From assembly GCA_035286665.1 (NCBI GenBank), contig DATECY010000172.1, positions 1 to 13,577 on the forward strand: a stretch of 13,577 nucleotides of DNA, written 5' to 3'. The notes under the pieces are model-generated. The model ran no database searches, had not been told where the DNA came from, and was given only the letters and a program-made list of their open reading frames with translations. Source of the DNA: RBG-16-68-21 sp035286665 (GTDB taxonomy: Bacteria > Actinomycetota > Acidimicrobiia > Spongiisociales > UBA11373). Each line of letters begins with the position of its first letter. Position 1 is the stretch's first letter. A program made the position numbers and the translations under genes. This document shows, piece after piece, positions 1 to 4,959 of the stretch.

Positions 1-283
1 ATCTGGCCGCGTACACGACGCCGTCATGCACCCCGTAGGCGCCGCCGCCGTATTCGTGGACCCGGGTGCGGGCATTGAAGTCGGCCGATCCGACGTCGGC
101 GACGACACCGGCGGCGTCGCGGCGGACGATCACCGAGCGTCCACCCTCGGCGGCACGGCTCTCCACCCAGTAGAGATCGTCGCCGTCGGTCTGCAGCATG
201 TCGGCGAAGCGGATCCCGCTGCGAGTGGTCGTCTCGGCACTGATCGGTGACGGCCAGGTTCCGTAGGGGAGGCGCGTGGGCAC
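1..283 (-). CDS. S9-family serine peptidase (prolyl oligopeptidase / acylaminoacyl-peptidase type), N-terminal part only
   Basis: The first 94 codons of a gene that runs off the left edge of the window. Translation from GTG at 283 begins MPTRLPYGTWPSPISAE and continues through DLYWVESR, EGGRSVIVRR and TRVHEYGGGAYGV. This is the N-terminal beta-propeller region typical of bacterial S9 dipeptidyl aminopeptidases/acylaminoacyl peptidases, cytosolic enzymes that cleave short peptides. The catalytic Ser-Asp-His domain lies at the C-terminus and is outside the window, so activity cannot be judged. The start is firm: an in-frame TAG at 295-293 lies four codons upstream, and the PYGTWPSP block is the usual beginning of the family. 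No clear Shine-Dalgarno precedes it. The mazF-like gene lies 44 nt upstream on the same strand, so the two may be co-transcribed. Confidence 0.85.
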   Translation of the reverse strand, partial: MPTRLPYGTWPSPISAETTTRSGIRFADMLQTDGDDLYWVESRAAEGGRSVIVRRDAAGVVADVGSADFNARTRVHEYGGGAYGVHDGVVYAAR

Positions 284-327
284 GAGTGGAGGCTAGAGGA
301 TGAGGCACCCGGGGCAGGAGACGGCGG

Positions 328-645
328 CTACCCCAGGCCGAGCACCGTCATCAAGGCGGTGTCGACGGCGGCCTGTTGCTCGGGGGTGAGCCTTGCGACC
401 AGGTCGCCGAGGTGCGTGACCTCGACCGCCCCCAGCATCTCCACCAACACTCGTGTCGGTCGGTCCTCGATCTCGATGACGGGGCCGACCGACGCCGCCC
501 GCGCACTCTGTGAGGTGGGAGCGATGAGGACGAGCGACCGGGGGAGAAAGTCATCGGCCTGGACGACGACTCCGAGTTGGCGGCCGGGCTGCTCATGCCC
601 TCGGCTCGTCGGGGGTTTCAGGACGCGGACGTCACCTCGCTGCAC
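328..645 (-). CDS. MazF/PemK-family toxin (putative mRNA interferase)
   Basis: 105 residues from GTG at 645, the usual size for MazF. The family pattern is visible throughout: RGDV (residues 3-6) opening strand 1, RGHEQPGRQLGVVVQ (15-29, equivalent to the GxExGxxRPxVVV segment), IAPTSQSAR (41-49, with the Thr/Ser used in catalysis), VLVEMLGAVEV, and a C-terminal helix from LTPEQQAAVDTAL. MazF enzymes are ribosome-independent or ribosome-linked endoribonucleases, normally held in check by a co-encoded antitoxin. Deviations are RGDVR instead of RGDVW and RQ instead of RP in the second motif. A longer reading to ATG 780 would add 45 residues with no family match, so I reject it. I found no antitoxin-like ORF just upstream, so the gene may be an orphan, a degraded system or an unusual pair. 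Confidence 0.75.
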   Translation of the reverse strand: MQRGDVRVLKPPTSRGHEQPGRQLGVVVQADDFLPRSLVLIAPTSQSARAASVGPVIEIEDRPTRVLVEMLGAVEVTHLGDLVARLTPEQQAAVDTALMTVLGLG

Positions 646-732
646 CGAGGGGGACTCTACGCATGCCCCGGGCCATGTGGCTCGGATCGAGGGCGCATCG
701 GACGGGTCGCACCCGGGGTCGATGTGTGCGGA

Positions 733-933
733 ATGACTTCTGGACGAGAGCACGCCCCCGGCCCAGGGCCTTTGTGGCATCTGCCCGATGCCGAGTTGTG
801 CGATGGGTACGGCACCGAGCAGCGGGAGATCACCCGTATGCAGGCCCGCGCCGCAGCAGGGGCGGAGGTAGACCGCCGGGCGCCATTTGAGCCGGAGTTC
901 CTGACCGCCATCGCCTTCGTAACGCCTGGCGCA
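733..933 (+). pseudogene. Remnant of the N-terminal part of a DUF222 (HNH endonuclease-type) protein
   Basis: From codon 781 the plus-strand frame reads LPDAELCDGYGTEQREITRM, then QARAAAGAEVDRR and EPEFLTAIAF. This resembles the start of the actinobacterial DUF222 domain, in which a DAEL-type opening leads into a helix with an IxxLQAR core and a later EF block. In-frame ATG 733 is a possible start. The similarity fades after about 933 and seems to shift frame: the +1/+2 frames between 935 and 1015 carry more plausible residues. The gene therefore looks broken. Intact DUF222-HNH proteins have roughly 350-500 residues and end in an HNH motif; such an end is found separately at 1556-1690. The assignment rests on my memory of the family, not on an alignment. 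Confidence 0.45.
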
Positions 934-1041
934 CTCTGTCGTGGTCGGCCAGCACCCGGGCCTCGCCGACCCAATGGGCGCGCCTCACCACCGGACACCC
1001 CCACCCGATGGTGTTCGCGAGGTCAGGAGGGGACAGATCGG

Positions 1042-1245
1042 CAGACGGCGCTCCGCGTCGTATACCAGGAGGCATCTGAGAACGCCCACGCCCGCCTAAC
1101 CCTGCGGGCAACGCACTTCAACGCGTTCTTGGCGATAACGACGCTGCTGAGCGCCGGACTATTTCTGGTGGATGCGGGGCGAGCGGTTCGAGTGGCTATC
1201 CCCGGCAGCGAGATCCACGGGAGTCTCCCAGGAGCGCTCGCATAA
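1042..1245 (+). pseudogene. Unrecognised ORF fragment with one hydrophobic segment
   Basis: An open stretch ending in TAA at 1243-1245 reads LRVVYQEASENAHARL and then RATHFNAFLAITTLLSAGLF. The pattern is an amphipathic segment followed by a potential membrane helix. It vaguely recalls the start of small octameric membrane proteins of the RipA type, where a YxxxxENA-like helix precedes a first membrane segment. No in-frame ATG, GTG or TTG sits near the beginning of the recognisable part. The ORF continues, without a stop, from the DUF222-like remnant upstream. It is most likely debris of another gene, or chance coding in high-GC DNA. Confidence 0.2.
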
Positions 1246-1445
1246 GGCGCCGGAGGGGAGGTTCGCCAGACCAGGGCGGCGGCGGCGAGCAGCACGAGCC
1301 CCCGGTGGCCTTGACCTGTGTGAAGCGCAGTATCGGCCACTACACCCAACTACCCGCCTAAGGCACAAGCGATAGTCCCCGTGATGGTGAGGAACATGAG
1401 GCACCATGTCACCGGGGAAGCAACATTGTGACGAGCCGACGACGC
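1246..1445. other. Stretch with no supportable gene
   Basis: Open frames here lack ribosome-binding sites, family motifs and a consistent codon pattern on either strand. It is the interior of an accessory scar lying between the remnants at 733-1245 and 1556-1690. Confidence 0.5.
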
Positions 1446-1578
1446 TTGACATCACAGCACCCGCAAACCTCATCGTAGGGGCAGGCAGCCAACGGGGACG
1501 GCTACTGGAACCGAGGCAGCCGGGACGAGAAGGCGAATCCGGTGAAGTCCCGACAGGGGTGCTGAGGCACCCCTGTCG
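1446..1578 (+). ncRNA. Candidate small structured RNA (speculative)
   Basis: A perfect TTGACA -35 hexamer lies at 1446-1451, but I see no good -10 at the right spacing. The next 100 nt can fold. A direct repeat GGCAGCC occurs at 1484-1490 and 1514-1520. CGGGAC (1521-1526) pairs with GTCCCG (1547-1552). A perfect 12-bp hairpin at 1551-1578 closes the element. No good protein frame crosses it. It does not match any riboswitch or housekeeping RNA that I can verify. Confidence 0.15.
1551..1578 (+). terminator. Perfect 12-bp hairpin, probable U-less terminator
   Basis: CGACAGGGGTGC (1551-1562), loop TGAG, then GCACCCCTGTCG (1567-1578). The arms match perfectly and are GC-rich. No T-run follows. 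Stems without a U-tail are common as terminators in actinobacteria, but the structure could also be an inverted repeat left by a mobile element or part of a small RNA. Confidence 0.45.
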
Positions 1579-1690
1579 TCAGTTCCGCGCCCCGAGGGGG
1601 TGCGACTACCGAACTCTCGACAACCTGCGCCTCCTCTGCCGCCGCCAGCACCGGATGGTCCACGAAGGCCGATTACCCGAACGGGCGTAG
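1556..1690 (+). pseudogene. Remnant of an HNH endonuclease C-terminus (DUF222-HNH type)
   Basis: The frame ending in TAG 1688-1690 reads GCDYRTLDNLRLLCRRQHRM and then VHEGRLPERA. The LDNLxLLCRRxHRxVHEG block is the second half of the HNH nuclease motif found at the end of actinobacterial DUF222 proteins. The first half (CxxxxC, then HHxxxWxxGG) is missing: GCD runs directly into RTLDNL, as if about 20 residues were deleted. One His of the normal RRHH pair is replaced (RRQH). Without the first half of the zinc/metal site the product cannot be active. It is probably the tail of the same gene whose front lies at 733-933. Confidence 0.55.
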
Positions 1691-1754
1691 TGCCCGGTCC
1701 GGACCAATACCGACCGATCCCGTTCACGTGCCGAGCCGGGTCCCTCCGGAGGCG

Positions 1755-1760
1755 TACCCT
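1755..1760 (+). promoter_or_regulatory. TACCCT, candidate -10 box of the lipoprotein gene
   Basis: TACCCT fits the actinobacterial TANNNT -10 pattern and ends 13 nt before ATG 1774. No convincing -35 is visible. The same hexamer precedes prmC and glyA. Confidence 0.3.
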
Positions 1761-1773
1761 TCAGAGTGGTTCG

Positions 1774-2760
1774 ATGGTGATGATGTCGAAACTGCGGTCG
1801 AGACGGGCGCACATACTTCTCCTCGTCCTCATCACCGCCTGCGGCGGCCCCGGCGCCGTCGACGTCAACACCACCTTCCTGGCTCCGACGGCGGCTCCGA
1901 CGACGACCACGACGACGAGAGCCACGACCACGACCACGTCGACCACCACCACCCTGCCTCCCACCACTACGACGACACTGCCTCCGGCGATACCCGTTGT
2001 CGGCTGGGAGGGCGAAGGCATCAGGGAGGTGTCGGTAACCGTTGAGTTCGACTACCCGTCGTGGACGGCCGATCTCCAGGCGTTGGTGGAGTCTGCCCTG
2101 CTCCTGACAGGCATCGAACCGGTGGAAGGTGTCGACGCAACCCTTACCTTGGATCTCGCCGGCTCGCCCCTATCGGCGAACTACACGAACGTGGGCACCT
2201 GCTACATGGGTGCCCACATCGCCGGGGAGGCTCGGCTGACCGCACCCGGCAGGGACGATCGCCGCGTGAGCTTCGACGGCACGGTCGCCACCCCCTTCCT
2301 CATCTTCGAGAACGACTGCGTGACGGCACCGGAAGACGCCCCGTTTGCCGACGCCTTTCCGTCGCCGTTGGTCGACGTGATGGCGACGCTGTTCGGCGCC
2401 GCCTCAGTGCCCTTCCTCGCCTTTGTGCTCGAGTCGCCTCCAATCGGGGATTGGGACGCCATGCTGGCCACCAAGGGTGCCGCCATCGAGGCGTTTCGCC
2501 GGTTCGATGGGGAAGCTCTCTGCGTCGAGGCGATCCACGACTTCCTGTCCGCCGCGATCGACACGATTTTCGTGATCAGAGGTGACCCCGACGAGCCCAT
2601 CGATGACGAGACCCGTGCCTACCGCCGCCACCTGCGCGAGTTCCTCCTCGACTACTCCGACACCGATTTCGGCTTCGCGGACGAGAAGTCGATTGTGGCA
2701 TGGGAGGCCTGGCTCGAGGAATGGTTCGCCGCCCAGGTCGACCCATGTCACACCCCGTAG
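1774..2760 (+). CDS. Thr-rich-linker lipoprotein of unknown function
   Basis: 328 residues from ATG 1774. The N-terminus is a lipoprotein signal: a basic start (KLRSRR), a hydrophobic core (ILLLVLITA) and a lipobox ITAC with Cys at residue 23. A low-complexity linker of Thr runs broken by LPP follows (residues 43-71) and should hold the C-terminal domain away from the membrane, a design common in Acidimicrobiia. The mature domain (about 75-328) is acidic and carries four more Cys (143, 182, 250, 325), possibly two disulfides. It has an Asp/Glu/Trp-rich end (WEAWLEEWFAAQVDPC). I do not recognise the fold. The frame is open upstream to 1600, but those residues are Arg/Pro-rich and would bury the signal, so I reject the extension. 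ATGs at 1780 and 1783 are alternative starts. The Shine-Dalgarno is weak (AGAG, 7 nt upstream). It ends 51 nt before prmC on the same strand. Confidence 0.8.
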   Translation: MVMMSKLRSRRAHILLLVLITACGGPGAVDVNTTFLAPTAAPTTTTTTRATTTTTSTTTTLPPTTTTTLPPAIPVVGWEGEGIREVSVTVEFDYPSWTADLQALVESALLLTGIEPVEGVDATLTLDLAGSPLSANYTNVGTCYMGAHIAGEARLTAPGRDDRRVSFDGTVATPFLIFENDCVTAPEDAPFADAFPSPLVDVMATLFGAASVPFLAFVLESPPIGDWDAMLATKGAAIEAFRRFDGEALCVEAIHDFLSAAIDTIFVIRGDPDEPIDDETRAYRRHLREFLLDYSDTDFGFADEKSIVAWEAWLEEWFAAQVDPCHTP

Positions 2761-2798
2761 GCGAGCGGCGTCTCGGTCTGCTCTCGCCCTCGCCTCCC

Positions 2799-2804
2799 TA
2801 CCCT
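2799..2804 (+). promoter_or_regulatory. prmC: TACCCT, candidate -10 box giving a leaderless prmC transcript
   Basis: TACCCT ends 7 nt before ATG 2812, the spacing expected when transcription starts at the A of the start codon. No Shine-Dalgarno precedes prmC, which fits a leaderless message. No -35 is evident. Confidence 0.4.
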
Positions 2805-2811
2805 TGTCCCC

Positions 2812-3603
2812 ATGCCCATCCCCGCCCACGAACTCGACCGCCTGCGTCGAGCCGTCACCGGCCGGTCACGGTCCTCGCTCGCCATCGAACCGGTGCTCAC
2901 CGCCGATGAGCAGCGGCGCGTCGCCGAGTTGATCCGCCGCCGGACCGCGGGCGAACCGCTCCAATACCTCGAAGGGACCGTGGACTTCGGGCCGCTCACG
3001 CTGAAGATCGACGAGCGGGCGCTCATCCCTCGACCCGAGACGGAACGTCTCTGGGAGGAGGCAGTGCGGTCACTGGGGGAGGCCGGACCGGGGTCGGTCA
3101 TCGTCGACCTGGGCACCGGGTCGGGGTGCCTCGCCCTCGCCCTCAAGCACGCCTTCGCGGCGGCCCGGGTGTTCGGCATCGACGTGTCCGCGGACGCCCT
3201 CGCCCTCGCCGGGGAGAACGCCGCGTTCACCGGCCTCGACGTCACCTTCCTCCACGGCGACCTGTTCGCACCGCTGCCCGACGACCTCGAGGGGCGCGTC
3301 GACCTGGTGGTCTCCAATCCACCCTACGTCGCCGACGGCGACCACCTGCCCGGAGAGATCAAAGACCACGAACCGCACCAGGCGCTCTTTGCCGGACCGC
3401 AGGGGACCGAGATGCTCGCCCGGATCGCCGAGGAGGCCTACTGGATGGTGGGGGTCGGAGGCTGGGTGCTCTGCGAAATCGGCGATGGCCAGGCCGACGA
3501 AGCCAAGCGCCTGTTCGGCGCCTATGACCGCGAGGTCCGCAAGGACCTGGCGGGAAGAGACCGGATTCTGGTGGCAAGGAAGGGGGCATCGTGTTGTCCG
3601 TGA
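2812..3603 (+). CDS. prmC: Release factor glutamine methyltransferase PrmC (HemK)
   Basis: 263 residues. PrmC uses S-adenosylmethionine to methylate the Gln of the GGQ motif in release factors RF1 and RF2, which raises termination efficiency. The sequence shows GEPLQYL (47-53), IPRPETE (72-78), the SAM-binding DLGTGSG (99-105), GIDVSADAL (122-130), and the catalytic NPPY (169-172), which contacts the substrate Gln. These motifs are all family-typical and identify it firmly. The N-terminal helical domain is about 20 residues shorter than in E. coli. ATG 2812 is the only start available: no in-frame ATG, GTG or TTG lies between it and the lipoprotein stop in the same frame. prfA, the usual upstream neighbour, is absent here. 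The stop is followed at once by a hairpin and a heptamer array, then tsaC. Confidence 0.93.
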   Translation: MPIPAHELDRLRRAVTGRSRSSLAIEPVLTADEQRRVAELIRRRTAGEPLQYLEGTVDFGPLTLKIDERALIPRPETERLWEEAVRSLGEAGPGSVIVDLGTGSGCLALALKHAFAAARVFGIDVSADALALAGENAAFTGLDVTFLHGDLFAPLPDDLEGRVDLVVSNPPYVADGDHLPGEIKDHEPHQALFAGPQGTEMLARIAEEAYWMVGVGGWVLCEIGDGQADEAKRLFGAYDREVRKDLAGRDRILVARKGASCCP

Positions 3604-3620
3604 GGCGGCCCCCGGCCGCC
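3604..3620 (+). terminator. 7-bp GC hairpin directly after the prmC stop
   Basis: GGCGGCC (3604-3610), loop CCC, GGCCGCC (3614-3620). The stem is perfect and starts at the first base after TGA. There is no T-run. It may protect the 3' end or weaken read-through into tsaC, or simply be the first module of the repeat element that follows. Confidence 0.35.
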
Positions 3621-3646
3621 GGCAATTGGCAATTGGCAATTGGCAA
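3621..3646 (+). repeat. Heptamer tandem array (GGCAATT), 3.7 perfect copies
   Basis: Units at 3621-3627, 3628-3634 and 3635-3641, then GGCAA. The 7-nt period argues against coding. Read on the other strand the unit is AATTGCC, one base from the AATTGCG unit of the array at 3688, so the two arrays face each other. Confidence 0.95.
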
Positions 3647-3687
3647 GAACGGACCGAACGCCTCCGGCCCGCCTGGCTCGGTCGGTC

Positions 3688-3716
3688 GAATTGCGAATTG
3701 CGAATTGCGAATTGCG
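3688..3716 (+). repeat. Heptamer tandem array (GAATTGC), 4 perfect copies
   Basis: Units start at 3688, 3695, 3702 and 3709. The array is nearly an inverted copy of the one at 3621-3646, matching 6 of 7 positions per unit, so an RNA could form a long stem with one mismatch per turn of seven. Between the arrays GACCGA (3652-3657) and TCGGTC (3678-3683) would extend the same stem. The array ends 20 nt before tsaC. Confidence 0.95.
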
Positions 3717-3736
3717 GCGAGCGTTCAGGCTTCGCC

Positions 3737-4294
3737 ATGAACCTCGCCCCCGCCCTCACCGCTCTCCACTTCGGCCGCATCATCGGCCTCCCCACCGACA
3801 CGGTGTACGGGATCGGGGTCGACCCCGAGAACCATCACGCCGTGGACTCGCTGTTCGCGGTGAAGGGTCGGGGCGACGACAAGCCGATCCCGATCCTCGC
3901 GGCGTCGTTCGCCGATGCTCGCGGGTTCGGGCTCATCGACGACGCCGTGGAGCAGTACTGGCCGGGGGCGCTCACCGTGGTCGTGCATCGCACGCCGGCG
4001 GTACCGCACTGGCTCGGCGACCACGAGCGGAACACGATCGCACTGCGGGTTCCGGACAACTCGGTGGCGCTCGCCCTTCTTGCGCAGTCCGGACCGTTGG
4101 CGGTGACCAGCGCCAACCGCAGCGATGAGCCGCCGGCGGTCGACGACGTCGCGGCGCGTGCCATCCTTGGTGAAGCAGTGGCGGTGTACCTGGTGGGATC
4201 GTCACCGGCCGGGGCGTCGTCGACGGTGGTCGACCTCACCGGACCCGCGCCCGTGGTGCTGCGCCAGGGGCCCGTCGAGTGGAGTGATCGGTGA
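3737..4294 (+). CDS. tsaC: L-threonylcarbamoyladenylate synthase (TsaC/YrdC/YwlC)
   Basis: 185 residues. The enzyme makes threonylcarbamoyl-AMP from Thr, bicarbonate and ATP, the first step of t6A37 modification of ANN-decoding tRNAs. Family motifs in order: LPTDTVYGIG (18-27), the VKGR basic pair (42-45) that binds substrate phosphate, PGALTVVV (76-83), TIALRVPD (100-107), the TSAN block (124-127) and STVVDLT (162-168). The length fits the single-domain form, without the extra Sua5 domain. The open frame extends upstream to 3389 through the heptamer arrays and prmC, but those residues are not conserved. ATG 3737 sits just before the conserved region and is chosen although its Shine-Dalgarno is poor. 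The stop overlaps the next start (GTGA, 4291-4294), which implies translational coupling with the membrane protein. Confidence 0.92.
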   Translation: MNLAPALTALHFGRIIGLPTDTVYGIGVDPENHHAVDSLFAVKGRGDDKPIPILAASFADARGFGLIDDAVEQYWPGALTVVVHRTPAVPHWLGDHERNTIALRVPDNSVALALLAQSGPLAVTSANRSDEPPAVDDVAARAILGEAVAVYLVGSSPAGASSTVVDLTGPAPVVLRQGPVEWSDR

Positions 4295-4917
4295 GTAGAC
4301 GAAAGGGAACCCGCAAGCCGCCGAAGCCGGTCAGGCAGGCCTACGTCGAGTCGCTCCATCAGCGGGGGCGGCGTACCCGCACTCCGCGGCCCGATCCGGG
4401 TGAGCCGATCACGATGGCCCGTCGTTGGGGTGCGGTCGCCGTGGCGACGGTGATGCTGCTCTTCGCATTCGCCGGGGTGGTCACCGCGATCGTCGAGCAG
4501 GATGCCGGCAACACCTCGAACGCCCGCAGCGCGGTCATCATCGCCGCGCTCATCGCTCCGATGGCGGTGTACGCGCTGGGGCTGATCTCCCGGGCGCCGA
4601 CGCCGCTGCGAACCGCTCTGTTCGTCGCCCCGGCGGCGATGTCGGGGTTCGCTCTCCTCGCCATGCTGCTGCGCGAACCGGCGACGGCGGTGGTCGCCGC
4701 GTTCGGCGTCGGCGGCGCCTTCGTGCTTCGTATCGACCCGGAGGTACATTCGGTCACCCGGCGGATCTCCGTGGTCGGGCTCCTCTCGGTGGTCACCCTG
4801 GTCGCGTACCAGGTCGCTGCGGAGATCGTGATCGTGGTCGCCCCACTTCTTCCCTTCACCGGGTGCATGGTCGCCGACATCACCTCGGCCCGCGGCGTGG
4901 CCACCACCGGGGAGTGA
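4291..4917 (+). CDS. Multi-pass membrane protein of unknown function
   Basis: 208 residues from GTG 4291, which overlaps the tsaC stop by 4 nt. The first 45 residues are very basic (RRKGTRKPPKPVRQ) and should stay in the cytoplasm. Hydrophobic segments follow at about 46-67, 79-99, 108-127, 132-147 and 159-195; the last is long enough for two crossings, so five or six helices in all. I see no catalytic motif, transporter signature or cofactor site and do not recognise a family. Its place between a tRNA-modification gene and glyA does not suggest a job. The overlap says it is made together with TsaC. It ends 42 nt before glyA. Confidence 0.75.
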   Translation: MSRRKGTRKPPKPVRQAYVESLHQRGRRTRTPRPDPGEPITMARRWGAVAVATVMLLFAFAGVVTAIVEQDAGNTSNARSAVIIAALIAPMAVYALGLISRAPTPLRTALFVAPAAMSGFALLAMLLREPATAVVAAFGVGGAFVLRIDPEVHSVTRRISVVGLLSVVTLVAYQVAAEIVIVVAPLLPFTGCMVADITSARGVATTGE

Positions 4918-4933
4918 CCCCGGAGTCCTGCGC

Positions 4934-4939
4934 TACCCT
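4934..4939 (+). promoter_or_regulatory. glyA: TACCCT, candidate -10 box of glyA
   Basis: TACCCT lies in the 42-nt gap before glyA, 20 nt upstream of its ATG and just upstream of the strong Shine-Dalgarno. A transcript starting about 7 nt downstream would carry a short leader containing that site. GTGACC at 4914-4919 is a poor -35 with short spacing. Confidence 0.35.
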
Positions 4940-4959
4940 GCCTCCCCGAGGAGGACGTC

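Noticed and set aside
646..780. 45-residue N-terminal extension of the MazF-like protein from ATG 780
   Set aside because: The extra residues have no MazF similarity; RGDV normally lies within a few residues of the start, which fits GTG 645.
1485..1580. Cobalamin riboswitch
   Set aside because: Only a GAA..CCGGTG run resembles the core; the conserved downstream CCxGCxACTG box and the upstream AGGxxAC element are absent, and the gene downstream is a decayed HNH tail.
1761..2021. Minus-strand frame rich in Val runs
   Set aside because: It is the complement of the Thr-codon (ACG/ACC) linker of the lipoprotein.
3621..3716. CRISPR array
   Set aside because: The repeats are 7 nt, directly tandem and without spacers; no cas genes are near.
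3389..3736. N-terminal extension of TsaC through the heptamer arrays
   Set aside because: The added residues translate prmC out of frame and the 7-nt repeats. YrdC-family conservation begins right after ATG 3737.
3359..3801. Minus-strand peptides with repeated QFAIRNSQF-like residues
   Set aside because: They are translations of the GAATTGC/GGCAATT arrays, not protein. Such strings are known annotation noise in many genomes.
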